64,000 nt of DNA. Origin: Cyanoderma ruficeps (lineage: Eukaryota > Chordata > Aves > Passeriformes > Timaliidae). Positions within the stretch are counted from its first letter, which is position 1. The number at the start of each line of letters is the position of its first letter. This document shows, piece after piece, positions 1-12,100 of the stretch. A program made the position numbers and the translations under genes. Where the stretch lies: NCBI GenBank assembly GCA_008694505.1, contig VZDJ01000346.1, positions 11,839,790-11,903,789 of the forward strand, read 5' to 3'. Below the pieces are notes generated by a model that did no database searches, had not been told where the DNA came from, and saw nothing but the letters and a program-made list of their open reading frames with translations.

Positions 1-50
1 GCACTCCCAGCTGAGACCTGTGGTAGAGCTGATCTCCTGGCAGAGGAAAG
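1..50 (+). other. Possible exon tail at left window edge
   Basis: The first 50 bases end in AAG directly before GTAAGG, a strong splice-donor context. Frames 1 and 2 are open; frame 3 has a stop. In frame 1 the segment ends with two codon bases, AG. Joined to the A that opens the exon at 32400, these would give Arg followed by LKKK. The paralogue NCOA7 also has Arg before its LKKK run. The peptide itself (ending ADLLAEE) is not one I recognise. The match could be chance, because only 50 bases are visible and the acceptor lies outside the window. Confidence 0.15.
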
Positions 51-2084
51 GTAAGGAGGATGGTATTACTGCTGGAAATAAGCTGGAATTTTGCAGATCT
101 ACATTGGGCTGATGTACTGTATCACTCAGCTCTCTGGACACGTGTTTGTCACTGCATATGTTTGTGTCACTGCAGTTGAGGTTGGTCAGTGCTGTGGTAC
201 TTGCATGGTGTCATTTTCCTATTTGGCATTAATGCCAGTTGTTCTTGAACTTATAACTTTTCCATTCATAACAGCTGCTCTTCAATTTTGAAGTCACTGA
301 CAATAGGTGAGGAAACAAACTCCAAGAACCTATTGCTGAACAGCATGAGAAATGGGGTTCACATAATTTTTCTCAAGCTTCTCAAATTTCTCAAAAATAC
401 TGCTCAGTCCAGCTGTGCTGCAGGGATTTTTCTGGATTTTTACTTTTTTATTGGCCAAGCCAGGCTGAGGTAAAGCCACTGATTCTGAGCAACAAAGAAC
501 CAAGAAGATGCTGTAATGTGTGTTGTAGCCTGCCAGCATATGCTCAGTATGTCTCTGCCAGCATGTCTCTGATCAGACCTTGAACCTCTCTGCCAGCTTC
601 AAAGCTCCTGGAAGGTCTTGCCTGAGTTTTCTGGTTGGATATGCCATGCCAGGTGGTGTTAGATCTGCCTCTACCTCTTGTTCCTCTCCTGCAGCTGCTG
701 TGGGGTGCCCTGGCCTTTGGGAAACTGTGTAGAAAGTTGTGCACTGTTGAAGCACACTGGGTGTAGGGATTCACTGTGTCTAAAAGCATCCTGATTGATA
801 TCCAAAATGTGTCCCAGATTTATGCTCTGCAGTAGGTTTGGCTTAAGATTAATTAATCTTAAGATTTAGTTGTGTGTGGGAAAGTTAAGGAACGGGCATG
901 TTCTTAAGACTTTGTTTTTATGGGAGAAACTATTTGGAAATTCATAAGAATATAAATCACCCAACCATTGAAATTCTCTGGAGTTTGCCTTATTGCCAGA
1001 TGAAGTAGCTCTAGTCCAACACCTGAATTTTTCCATTGCTGTTTTCAGGCAGTACTCTGGAGTGTTGTCACCTTTGCTTTCATGCCTTTGGTAACTCACG
1101 TCAAATAGTGTCAAAGTACAGCCTGACTGTATCAGATTTACTGGAAGGTCAGGTTGTTGCAGTACAAGTGTCCCAGAACTATTCTTTGTTTTACTTTCAA
1201 TGAATATCAAGAAGAATTTCAAAATCCCTCGATCTTCTTTAATGTACCACCAAACCCTCTATACAAATGTGTGCAGCAGGAGCTCAGATGGGCTTTGAAC
1301 TCCACAAGAAGCCAGTGGAACAAACTTCTGAAAGAAGTACCCTGTGGAGCCTAGAGGTCTGCGGCCAATCCACCCCAGGATGTGCAGACTAAGGTACCTG
1401 CAGCTTTGTGAGGCTTTTCCCTCCTCTTCTAGCTGAAGCTAGAAGCTGCAAGATGAATTTAGAATAGGGATGGGGGAAAGGAAGACCTGACAGAAAAAAA
1501 ACTGTTTGTTTTACAAGCAGTTTCTCAAACTTTACAGTTTTCCTAAAGAGATCTTGAGAAACAGATGGCCAAAGCCATCAACTACATTTGTCTAGAGTTC
1601 TTTTTCTGTTATTAATATGCATTAAACAGAGTAAGTATAAAGATAAAGCTAAGAAATAACACTTTATAGGAATGTTTTAGTGATAGAACAAAAAAGTAAC
1701 AATTTTTATCATTATAAATCTAAGAAGTTTAAAAACTTCTAGAAAAACCTTACTTTCAGAAAAATAAATCTGATCCTTCTCATATTAGATATTGATGCTA
1801 TAAGCAATTCCAGATTCATTGATCCTTTCAGAGAAATTCACTACTCCAGACATAAGTAATTGGTTGCAAATTAATAAAATATTGAAGATCTATCTGTTTT
1901 TCTCATTCAAGTATTTTTATTATTTATAATAAGATCTTTCTATTTTGCTGGTTTTACTAAAGTAAATATTTTATGTTGTTTGGAATGCAGCATGTATTTT
2001 AAAACTACCCTCCATGCTTTCTGTTTACAAAAGCCTTTTTCCCAATACTTTAAATCTTTGATCTGTTTCAGACACTTAGCAGTT
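51..2084 (+). other. Intronic sequence, nothing recognised
   Basis: AT-rich non-coding DNA presumed to be OXR1 intron. Short open frames on both strands overlap each other, lack domains and look like chance. The only structured element I see is the 22-bp palindrome at 842-863. Confidence 0.6.
842..863. repeat. Perfect 22-bp palindrome
   Basis: The half-site CTTAAGATTAA is followed at once by its exact reverse complement TTAATCTTAAG. There is no spacer and no mismatch, and the flanking bases do not extend the symmetry. It contains two AflII-type CTTAAG sequences and a central TTAATTAA. It might be a chance AT-rich palindrome or a dyad site for a homeodomain-type dimer; nothing nearby decides this. 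Confidence 0.9.
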
Positions 2085-3197
2085 GTATTTGGTGCCCTGC
2101 CAATGTTGTGCAGAGGGGAGCTTTGGGATGGGCTGTGTGAGGAGAGGCAGGGGCTGCCCTGTGCTCAGCACAGCAGATCCCAGCCATGCATGGGAGCTCA
2201 GCTGAGCCCCTCAGCCTCCCTGGGCACCTCTGGAATCAGCCTGGATAGGGGGCACCCATACCCAGAGAAGGGAGACCGAGCAATCATGGCCAGAGCAGGA
2301 GGAACTGTGGGACATGGATGAGCCCATGCTGGAGCAGGTGCTCTCCCAAAGGGACCATGGCTCCTGGAAGGCCTGTACTGGAGCAGAAGCAACAATTGAG
2401 AAGGAAGAAGAAGTGGAAAAGGAGAGTGGGAAAAAGAGAATGACTGAGAAAAATTGCTGTGATCTGACGCTTCATCCTTTGGCCATCACTCAAGGGCCTG
2501 AGTACAGCCCACAGTGATAACATGATGAGTGGAGACCAACAAAGGACAAGGAAAGTGGTCTGGAATAAGAGTGTAGCAGAGAAGAAAGAGAAGTGTCACT
2601 GTAGGGCACGAAAGAAAGACTCCAAATATTTCATAAGGCAAAGAGCATAGAAAAAGAAGGCTTTTATTGTCTACTTTTTATTACCTTTTATAAGGTGTTC
2701 TGATACAGACTTAACATGATTGGTGAATAGGAACGACACCTCTCTAACCCACTGGTTAACTAGAGGAACAGCAAAACACCAGCTGGAGAAAGCTTGTTTT
2801 GAGAAAGGGTAGTTGTTTGCCAAGATTATTTTGAGAAGAAACTTTCTTGAGAAATTTTTGCTTGGGAAAAAGTTAGCAGCTGCTAGCAGGCTAAAATCCC
2901 TCAGACCTAGAAATATGAGGCCCACAGAGAAGGGTTTTTTTCCCCTTTTGTTTCTTTCCCCATATATGAATCGTTAATAATAAGTATAATATTTATACTT
3001 AATGTCAGTAAATTAAATGTTCCTGAAGTGAGGCTGTTTTGCCTGCAATAGTACTTGGTTAATGATTCCCCTGTCTTTATTTCTACCCATAGGTTTTCTC
3101 ATTCTCATTGTTTCTATTTTCTTTCATGTCCCATTGGAGATGGAGAGAGTAAGCAGCTAGGTGGTTGCTTGGCTGCCAGGTGGGATCAACCACCACA
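2085..3197 (+). mobile_element. Degraded avian ERVL-like LTR-element remnant
   Basis: Two blocks resemble an abundant bird LTR retrotransposon family, as I remember it. At about 2230-2560 there is a GC-rich section with GGACCATGG-type and CTGGAGCAGG-type repeats, followed by a purine-rich stretch. At about 3000-3197 the order is a TAAATTAAA stretch, CTGTTTTGCC, a CTGTCTTTATTTC segment, GCCAGGTGGGATCAACC and a terminal CACCACA. That order matches the 3' end of the family. The middle (2560-2940) is poorly matched. No intact gag, pol or env frame is present. Ends are approximate and no target duplication was found. The family name is from memory and needs a repeat-library search. Confidence 0.5.
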
Positions 3198-4989
3198 GCC
3201 ATCTATACCTTTTAAGTTCTCCACACTTGTTTTCCCAGTATTTATTACTGTCTGCCATTACAAAAAGTCAATCATAATTTGATTTTTCCACACTGATCTT
3301 CCTTACACATTCTAGAAATTCTGTAACATCTGCAAACAAAATGCATTTACTTGATAAATACTTTTTGCTGTTTCCAAGTATGTTAAACATAATCAAAATA
3401 ATTTGCTGATGCAACATAACCAGCAGGTGCCCCACTGTACCTTATATTTCAGACATTCAGGGAAAAAGAGACACCCAAAATCCTGTTTCCAGTGATGCTC
3501 TATTTGAAATCAATTTGCTCTCTTTTGTTCTTAAAAAAAGAAAAAAGTGGCACTGGGCTGAAAAGGGAAATACCTAACTTGATTGTTACAGAATTAGAGG
3601 ATTTGTGCTGGCATTGTATGTTTTTTTTTTTATAATATAACTTCTATCTTGACAAGAAATAGGCATAGACCTGAGCCATTCTTTTCTGTTGAAAAGCAAA
3701 ACTGTGATTATTATTTTCTACAGTGATAAGATTTTGACCTCAGGCTACTTCTTTCTGCAGCGATAATTTGTCACCTTTAATTGCCAGCAGTGTCTGTGCA
3801 GGTAGCCATTTTCACTTGCACAGAATTTATTTATAGTTTGGGTCTAAATTTGATCCCTGCTCACAGTTAGACCTGTCTAATGGTATGTGAATTGTGACAA
3901 GAAATCTAAAAGGATTTTGAAGGAGGGATGTTGTTTTACAGTGATGAATTTGTCTTTGTGAAATGCATTAAACTTAGGGTTCCTTCAGCCTCTCTTGCTC
4001 ATTCCAGCAGATACTTGTCTGCTGGAATAGGATCCGGGCTGGAGACCACAGAAAAAATGGAAGAATTACAGAAAACAAAAGAGAGTTTTTCAGAATAAAT
4101 AATGCTCTAGTATGGAATATTGCCATTCACTGGATTCCCAGGAATGCAATAACAAGAAAACCAAGATATTACACTTATTTTTCTCTCACTGTAGCTGTAT
4201 GTTTCAAGTTAAGCTGGTATGATAGCTTCTAGAAGGACCCAGATGTGTTGTAGAGGATGGAAAATGCTGTTGATGCAAAATCAACTAAATCTTGAAATGC
4301 AAAAATACCACAATATGTCTGTTTCCTGGACATTTTTTATTGAGAGGAGTATTTGAACTTAACTCCCAAGATATGAATGCTAGAGAATTAATAGAAACTG
4401 ATAAAATTAAGATTCTCATTTTTTCTATCCAGCATCCTTAAAAAAATAGACAGAAGATGAAGAGCTTTGTTTGGTTTTGAGAATATGTCCCATTGTGTAC
4501 TTAGCCTTTATTATGAATTTCTGGAATAGAGTCTTCCTTTGTGTGCCTGGTTGAAAATAGAAAATAGATTGTATTTTAATACAGTCCACTTACTTACTTC
4601 ATATTAGATGCAGGAAGGTATATCTGTATATATTCGGTATTTATAGCCTTTAAAATGTTCAGAGTTCTCAGAGTTCCTTAAGAGGGGAAAGAACCTATAG
4701 GACAGTTTTCACTGAAGTCAAGATTACTGGGGCTTTTGCTAAAATAGGATGTTTTCTCCTAGACTAATCACTAAACTGCAGTGTTTGTTGTGTTTTCATT
4801 AGAACTGATGAAAATAATGTAAAAAATATAGCAAAAGCAGATCTCACACTTGTTATTGTTTAAGAAAATAGGAAGTATTTATTGTTAATGTCTAAAAAAT
4901 GAGAAATGTAAGGTTTTCCAATAATTTTCTGTCACTCTGCTGGCAAACTGGTCAAAAACAGTGAACACAGTCTTTTTCATTAACTCGTT
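3198..4989 (+). other. Intronic sequence, nothing recognised
   Basis: AT-rich, with short A and T runs (for example the poly-T near 3620) and no convincing coding frame. It contains the hairpin at 4001-4028. Confidence 0.6.
4001..4028. other. Perfect 11-bp stem hairpin
   Basis: ATTCCAGCAGA at 4001-4011 and its exact complement TCTGCTGGAAT at 4018-4028 flank a 6-nt loop, TACTTG. In RNA this would be a compact stem-loop. It is too short for a typical microRNA precursor, because the pairing does not continue outward. Confidence 0.8.
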
Positions 4990-5264
4990 TGGGAGGGCTG
5001 GGCTACAGGGGTTGGACATGAGCCAGTGTGTGCCCAGGTGGCTGGGAAGGCCAAAGGCATCCTGGCCTGGATCAGCAATAGTGTGGCCAGCAGGAGCAGG
5101 GCAGGGATTGTCCCTCTGTGCTGGGCATTAGTGAGACCACAGCTCGAGAGCTGTGTCCAGTATTGGGTCACTTGCTTCATAAAAGACATGGACGTGCTAC
5201 AGCATGTCCAGGGAAGGGCAAGGGAACTGGAGAAAGGGTCTGGAGCACAAGTCTTAAGGAGGAG
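4990..5264 (+). mobile_element. CR1 LINE fragment, 5' part (interrupted)
   Basis: Sense remnant of the C-terminal end of the CR1 reverse-transcriptase ORF. It reads through motifs equivalent to ACPGGQEGQ-type sequence, a [19 protein letters not shown] peptide and a [16 protein letters not shown] peptide. These match the CR1 family pattern of SIASRSRE..LPLY..LVRPHLEYCVQFW. The element is cut at 5264 by the LTR insertion and resumes after 5891. Stops and frameshifts make it inactive. Confidence 0.88.
5259..5264. repeat. Left 6-bp target-site duplication of solo LTR
   Basis: GAGGAG immediately before the LTR TG end; its partner is at 5892-5897. Confidence 0.9.
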
Positions 5265-5891
5265 TGTTGCGGTGTGTGGTATTACCCTCGTCAGGGCCAG
5301 CCCCGACACCGCAGCAGTTCTTGGGGCTCAGCAACCAGGAAGCGTCAGCAAGACGATGGCAAGAGGAGAAAGGAGGATCACTCCAGAGGCTTAGAGCAAA
5401 ACTGGGTTTATTGGGATCAGCACAGACCCCTCGCCTCGTGTCCGGTGCCTCAAGAGTGACCCCGAGCACGGGGAGAGAGAGGGTTTTGTTACAGAAGGTG
5501 GGATCTCAGGGAGGGTAGGAACAGAGCCAATGGGGTACAACATGGAGTGGTTGTTAACATAACATACACTGACATACATGGAGATAGGAGGGGAAAGGTT
5601 CCAACCCAGCCAGTCACCAAAGGTCCCTCTCAGAAGCTTCTGGACTTGGGGGACAGGTCTTGGGGTGACTGACAGGGCGGGAAAGTCTCTTGACACCTGA
5701 TGGACAGGCAGCCAAGGTGGGAAAAGCAAACCAATCAGGAGCTGTATCTGGGGGAGGCTGTGGGGAAAAGTAGCAACTTTGGGTTACAAAGAGAAACTGG
5801 GGTACAGCAAACTGAACAAGGGTACAAAGAAAAGCCATTTTGTGCAACCCTAGACTTACAGCAAACTTATTGTACAGAACACACCACCACA
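5265..5891 (-). mobile_element. Solo LTR of an endogenous retrovirus
   Basis: A 627-bp unit begins TGTTGCGGTGTGT and ends ACACACCACCACA, which gives imperfect terminal inverted repeats with TG...CA ends. It is flanked by identical 6-bp repeats, GAGGAG at 5259-5264 and 5892-5897. Orientation is minus: the reverse strand carries a CCAAT-type box (complement of GAGCCAATGGGG at 5524-5535) upstream of an AATAAA polyadenylation signal (TTTATT on the plus strand at 5407-5412). No internal viral genes are present, so this is a solo LTR left by recombination between two LTRs. A 6-bp target duplication is typical of class II (ERVK/beta-like) elements. The family itself is not identified. Confidence 0.9.
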
Positions 5892-5897
5892 GAGGAG
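5892..5897. repeat. Right 6-bp target-site duplication of solo LTR
   Basis: GAGGAG immediately after the LTR CA end, identical to 5259-5264. Removing the LTR and one copy restores a continuous CR1 sequence. Confidence 0.9.
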
Positions 5898-6155
5898 CAG
5901 CTGAGGAAGCTTGTGTTGTTTAGCCTGAGGGAAAGGAGGCTGGGGAGGACCTTATTGATCTCTACAACTCTCTGAGATGAGGCTGTGGCCAGGCGGGTGT
6001 TGATCTCTTCTCCCAAGTTTCAAGTGGTAAGACGAGCCTCAAGCTTTACCAGGAGAGTTTTAGATTGGATATTAGAAAAAATTTCTTTATTGAAAAGGCT
6101 GCCCAGGGAAGAGATGGAGTTACCATCCCTGGAGGTATTTAAAAGACGTGGCAGA
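5898..6155 (+). mobile_element. CR1 LINE fragment, 3' part (interrupted)
   Basis: Continuation of the CR1 copy at 4990-5264. It has the CAGCTGAGGAAGC segment, a FSLRERRLGRTLLISTTL-like peptide (family pattern SLEKRRLRGDLI), then TTAGATTGGATATTAG and a CCATCCCTGGAGGTATTTAAAAGACGTGG-type 3' segment written here only by its hallmark. Some internal sequence is deleted near 6030-6060. The terminal octamer repeats are absent or lost. Confidence 0.88.
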
Positions 6156-9100
6156 ATAAAGCAGCCCTACAGTAGTGTAATTAAGCCAATTATACTGTAG
6201 GCAAAGACAGTCCTTGCTCTTCTGTTATGTTTTCTTAAATCTTTTCCAACAGAGATGTTTCTGTGAAGAACCTCTTCTCCTTCCACTCCTGTATACAGCT
6301 GACATTTTAAGTTTCTGCTTGTGTGCCATGCTAACAGGCTGCCAGGTCCAGTTCTACTTTGTTATTGGTTTGTTTGGAATGGGGAAAATTGGGAGGCAAA
6401 CTGTCAAAACATGCCATGAAGAGAAGGGCTTTGCTGTAGCAATGCAACAGAAAGAGAATAAAAATGCCTTTGTCTAACTATATTATAAATTCTAGCCCTT
6501 TCTTCTATCTGGGCATTCTCAAATTGTTGGGGTTTTTTTACCTGTTTCAGTTTTGACATTATTAATACCCCATTTCTCTGAGGAAGTGCATTCCCACAAG
6601 ATTCTTCTAGATTGTCACATAGAAAAAACATGTGACAAGTCCTGTAATGTCAGTCTGAGCCCTCTGTGCAGCAAATCCAGGCAGAATTCATCCATGTCCA
6701 CATGATATTCTCTGACTGCTGATTATGCAACATTATGATGACAGGACATAAAAATGTTCCTTCAGAGAGAACAAAGGTTCACAAAAAATTTCATCAGTTG
6801 AGATTATTTTCTAAAGCATCCCTAAAATAGTGTTAGGACATTGTAAAACTAAAGTACTTGCAAACTTTTTTTGGCAGTCTACTGAGAAAGAAGAATGGAA
6901 AGAAAAATAATGTAATAAAATAAATGAGATGTAAGAATGAGAAGAACAAAGACAAAAGTTATGAAGAAATAAGACACAGGATATGTAGGAGAAATAAAAT
7001 AGAGACAAAGGAAAGTGAGAATATACAGGTGCCAAAATGTATTATTCTGTTGAGGACCAGTACAATACTTATGATCACTTAAAACTTGTGCAAGATATCA
7101 AGAGCAAATTCAAAGTGAAGAAGCACTGAAAAAAATTAGTAGAATACTCAATTAAAAATATGAGATAGAAAGGATTCATTTCACGTAACCTTATAGGCAA
7201 GTGCATGTAGCTTCTGCTTGTGCTTGCAATGGAGTATGGAAGTCTAACGTTCCCTTGGTGTAAAGTATTAACTGTTCTGAGAATTCACAGTACCTGTCAA
7301 ATAATCAACTGCCTGACCTGGCAAGGGAGGGCAGAGTGGATGAGTCAGCCTAAGGGAAAACCAAAGTTTGCCCATGGAGAAGGATGTGTCCTTACTATGC
7401 AAATATTAGGTGTAAATGTAGAATTGTGAAATCTTTAGAGTTCTTCCAGATATTTAGGGATGCAATATACATGGTGTTGCCATAGAATAGTCATATCACC
7501 CTCCACATAATACAAGGTGGTGAATAAATTAAAAAAAACCCAGTTATTCAGATTTTTACTCGGTTATTATTTAATTTTATCCCTCATTTTGCAAAGGAAG
7601 ATATTTTATTTATTACTTGTCTTTTTTTTGCTTTCTGCTGTGGAAGATTTATGAACAACCTATATTTGGAGTTATAGAGAGTTCTTCTAGCAAGATTCAA
7701 GGATAGAATGACAAAACTTTTAATATTTCATTCCTACCTATGGCCAAGCTTAATTTCTCTGGTATAACTCTACCAGGTACCAGAAATGAGCCTGATTATC
7801 ATTCCCCTCTCCAAGCAATATATAAATAAATAAATGGGAGTGAATAAATAGAGGAATGTTAACCAGAGCTTAGATAATGCTTAAAATCTTGAAATCCATG
7901 AATTTGCCTGCATTTATGTATCAGTCTCATACTCCTGGCAGAATGGAGTAGTGAGGTTGCAATGAACATTTCTGTCTGGCTGTAGAGTCCAGCCTTGATC
8001 AGTGCAGGTCATGGCAGCAGGGAAAATGTGCCACAATCTGTGCTGTCACCTGCTGCTTTTTTGTGTGCCTACAGAAATGCAAGCCTCAGTTCCAGCCTCA
8101 TGAGTGCAGTGCTGCATCAGGAAAATGGTTCTGCTTCTTTTCACACTGGTACAAGAATTTGACCCTAATGTAAGTTGTGTCAAAACAGATTGAATCCTGA
8201 AGTGAGTGACACTGGTCTTCACATCATCATCGTTTACTTGCACCAAAGGAGCCCCTAGTGAGCTCACAAGCACACTTCTGCTTTTTTCTTTTTTTTTTTT
8301 TTTTTGCNTGCCACATCAGGACATTAGTTTCTGGATTTTCCTAGCTCCTTTCTTTGTTGCTGCAAGTCAGTGTTTCTTAAAGAGCTTATTTGAGGTGGAA
8401 GATTGCTGCTGTAGCTTAGGACTAATTACTTTACCATTACCTTTAGAAAAAAGAAATAAAATGTTGATATTAAAAATAGTCATGCTTTGTTTTCATTCTT
8501 GCATTTTTCCTTTGCTCTAAGGGTTTGTTAAATATATCAGCAGAGGTACATCTCAATGTATACTTAGGCCTTACCCACTGTCAGTCAAGCTTTGCTAATC
8601 TAGGGTACCTGTCCTGGAAGAGGATGTGCATGTACTGAACATGCAAAGAGAAAAACTATTTATAAATAACAGATGTATGTCCACCATCATAGGTAGAAGG
8701 AATACTTTTTTGGTATCCCTGTGGTATTCAAAGGAGTGAAAGGCCAGATCTTCTGGCCAGAGGAGCTGTATGGTATTTACTCTCTTCTGAGAGGCTTTTG
8801 AGGATGCAGTGTTAGCAAGATATCACTCCTGCCTTTCCTTAGGAGCAGTGATAGAAACTCCAGAGATTTCACAGTACCTGAATTCTCCTCCATATTGTCA
8901 TGCATGTTGCCCTTTTGACTGATTCCCTTTTCCTTGCTCTTTCTGGGCAGGGTGTTCTGCAGAGCTGGAGGTACAGATTACAGTTCCTCTGGTGCACACA
9001 GATACCACTTCCGATTGACAAAGTGGGGAGTTGTGGGGAAGCAATGAGCACTGGGAATGAAATACATCTCTGAAGAAGGGATCAGCTTAGATTACACTGT

Positions 9101-12100
9101 GGGCTCTTCCTCTCTGTGTCCATTGGGTGGACAGGCTCGAGGCTTGGGCATGCCATGATATCATTCAGCTGTGGGTGGTTTTCATGACATGAAGCTTTCT
9201 TTAGAAGCCACTCTAAGGAGCTGGCGGTGTTTTGGGAAGCTGGGTCAAATATGTAGCAATGAACATGAGAAGAGAGAAGGTTAAAGAACAGTGGCAGGAA
9301 ATACAAGTTGTGAAAGTGGATGTGCAGGAATGGCGAGAGCTTCTCAGTACTGGTGATTTACTATTAAATAGACCTGTCACAACCCAGCTTTGTTTCAAAT
9401 ATGGCTTGTGGGGGAGTAAGGAGGGATATGGTGTTCAAAGGAAAGCTCAAGACCTGTGTGTCCATGTACCACATTGACAGCCTCTATCTCTGTATCTGGA
9501 CTCAATAGTTCAATTTGTCTTTATTAGACAGACCACACATTCCATGTCAACGGATCCTTATTTAATGCCATAGATTTATGGCAAAACCCCAGATTGGTCA
9601 TATCAGCCATTAGGCTTCAGTCAGAGAAAAGACAGTGGGTTTTGTAATTGTGGGTGTTACTTTCCAGAACTGCTCTGTGTCCCAGTTAGCTGCCCACACC
9701 TTGCGTGGCCGGTGGCTTCTGTTTTGGCTTTATTTTTTTTTTTTTGCTTATATTTGATGGTGAATATGACCGCAGAATATGAACAGCAGTGGAAGATGTT
9801 ATAGATGTGCAGAGCAGGGAGGTTTGGCACAGTAGCTCTCCTCTGTTCTGACTGGTTTGTTACTGATTTTCAGTTATTAATGATTTTCCACTCACAAGTG
9901 GAGGTGTTAGCAACTGTCTGGTAAAGAACGGAGGCAAAGGCATTTACTCTGTGAACAAAACTGAACTCAAATCCATGAGTTTGGAGATTAATAATGTGTT
10001 CACATTTTGGATGCTGAAATTAAATTCTTCATTCAGTGCAAAAAAAATATTAAGTATTACTTAGCTTTGGTTCTGAGCACTAACTAGCATTGATTTTAAT
10101 AGGTGTTTCTGGATGTTCAGTGCTTTTGAACACAGGATGTTCCTCTACACAGGAATAGTGCAATTCATGGCCTGAAATAGTAATTCCATTCTACTGCTCA
10201 GAATCTGATTGCATTGCCTTTCAAAGCAGAGAAAACTGCTGAAAAGAAAGATTTGTGCTGCAGAGAACAGAACAGGGAGACAACTTGTACTTTTTCAGTG
10301 ATCTGAATCTAAATGTTCCTCCTGAATGCACAGGAAACATGTCAATGTAAATAATGAGAAAGAAATACGGTACTTCACTTTTTATCTACTGAATTTGGTA
10401 AATACCAACTGAGCCAATGCACTTAATAAAGCTTTGCCTTCCAAAGCAGTGTAGGTACATATGTATGCTCATTTTCCTGAAAGGTTGATGCTAAAACTGT
10501 TGCTGAGACGAAATTAACTGTAGCATCCATTCCATGAATATCACAGTATGTAGTTTTTTCTCTTTTTTGCTTATTTATGCTTCTTAGCCTTTAAATGCTA
10601 TCTAGCTTCCTTGCACAATTTCTTGAAGCTGGAAGATCTGGAATTAAGCACAGCAGATTGTAGCAATGTATCTGAATAACTTAGGCCATTCCCTGTACTA
10701 GCCAAACTGTCTGTAGATAAGAAGACACCTGCAGTCTTGTTTTCCAGAGTTCTTAAGGATTCATCAAGGCTATGGGAACAACAACAGGTCTAAAAATAAT
10801 GAGCAAGAGCCTGGAAAAGTGTCTACAAGAAATGCAAAACTCAGATAGAAGACACACAGCGTGGTGATGGACACTTGACCAATTAGGTGCCCTGAAGGAT
10901 GTGTGCCTGTCTGATGGACAGATGACCTAGCCAACTGAGACACTCCTGTATGTGTGAACAGTAGTGCTAAAAACTATAACTGTGACTTTAGGTAAACAAT
11001 AAATAGTTTCTGTTGGAATCATATTGATTTGTGTATTTCAGTAGCCCATTTTCCCCTTGCAGCGGATTCGCTGTATATTTCAAAGAAAGGTGTTCCATGC
11101 ATTTGGTGGAGATGTGCAGGATTTGGGGCAAGCATGGAGAAGTAAACCTGTAGCTTTTTGGCTGGGAGGATTCTGACCAGTGATGCAGTAAGTTCCTGAG
11201 TAGAGAGCTGAGTTTAGGCAAAATTACTGGAGAGGTGTCATTGCCACATCAGTTTTCTGGTGTATCTGTGTTCATCAGTAGATCTTACAGAGAATGGACA
11301 TTCTTCTGCTCCACATTTCTAGACATTAATTTCTGCCCAACTGTATTCTCTCATTTATGGGCAGTGCCTTAGTGCTCATACCTCTCTGCATCTTTTTCAT
11401 TAGGAAGGAGCAAGAGAAGTTGCAGTGGAACCTTTCTGCTAGAGGGGATACCATTCAATTTAGGGTTGGGTGTGCAAGCAGTACTGTACATAGAGCTTCT
11501 TAGAAAATACCAAACTGAAAATATTGCAGCATGGGTGGTCTAATCTTTTCTTCTTTTTATTAATTTTTTTGTAGCTAGTTCTTATTTGAGTACCTTTTCT
11601 TTTGAAGTCCTTTATGTAATACAGAGAAGGATGTTAGCTAACTATTCAATTTAGGAAATGAGCCTTTCTAATGATATGCTTCTGTTTCATAAATTTCAAG
11701 ATGAAGAAATTTGATCTGACAGTTTACAAGGTTGAAGTGAGGAAGAACAATGGACAGGGCCTGTGTCAGTTGTAAGGCTGGCCATGTATTCTCCTTGAAA
11801 AGGAAAAAGGAAGGCACCATTGCAGAAAAACAAAACTGCATTATTAATGTTTTATAATAGCATAAATGTTAACACCATGGGCTACATAATATGATTTGGT
11901 TTGTTTTTAAGGTGATCTTAATGATCAGTGCTGTTTTGGTAAAGGCAAATGGTGAAACAGAAGGTCATTGCTAATATCAGTTCCTAAATTTGCATTCAAC
12001 CTTTTAAAAGTGTTGAAATACAATATATGTCCCTTAGATGCCACCTCTAGAATAAAAATTTTAACTAGGAGTCAGCATGTTCCCAACTGAAACCCTTATT

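Noticed and set aside
5026..5459. Overlapping plus-strand frames of 113-122 codons
   Set aside because: They span the CR1-to-LTR junction and are chimeras of two dead elements.
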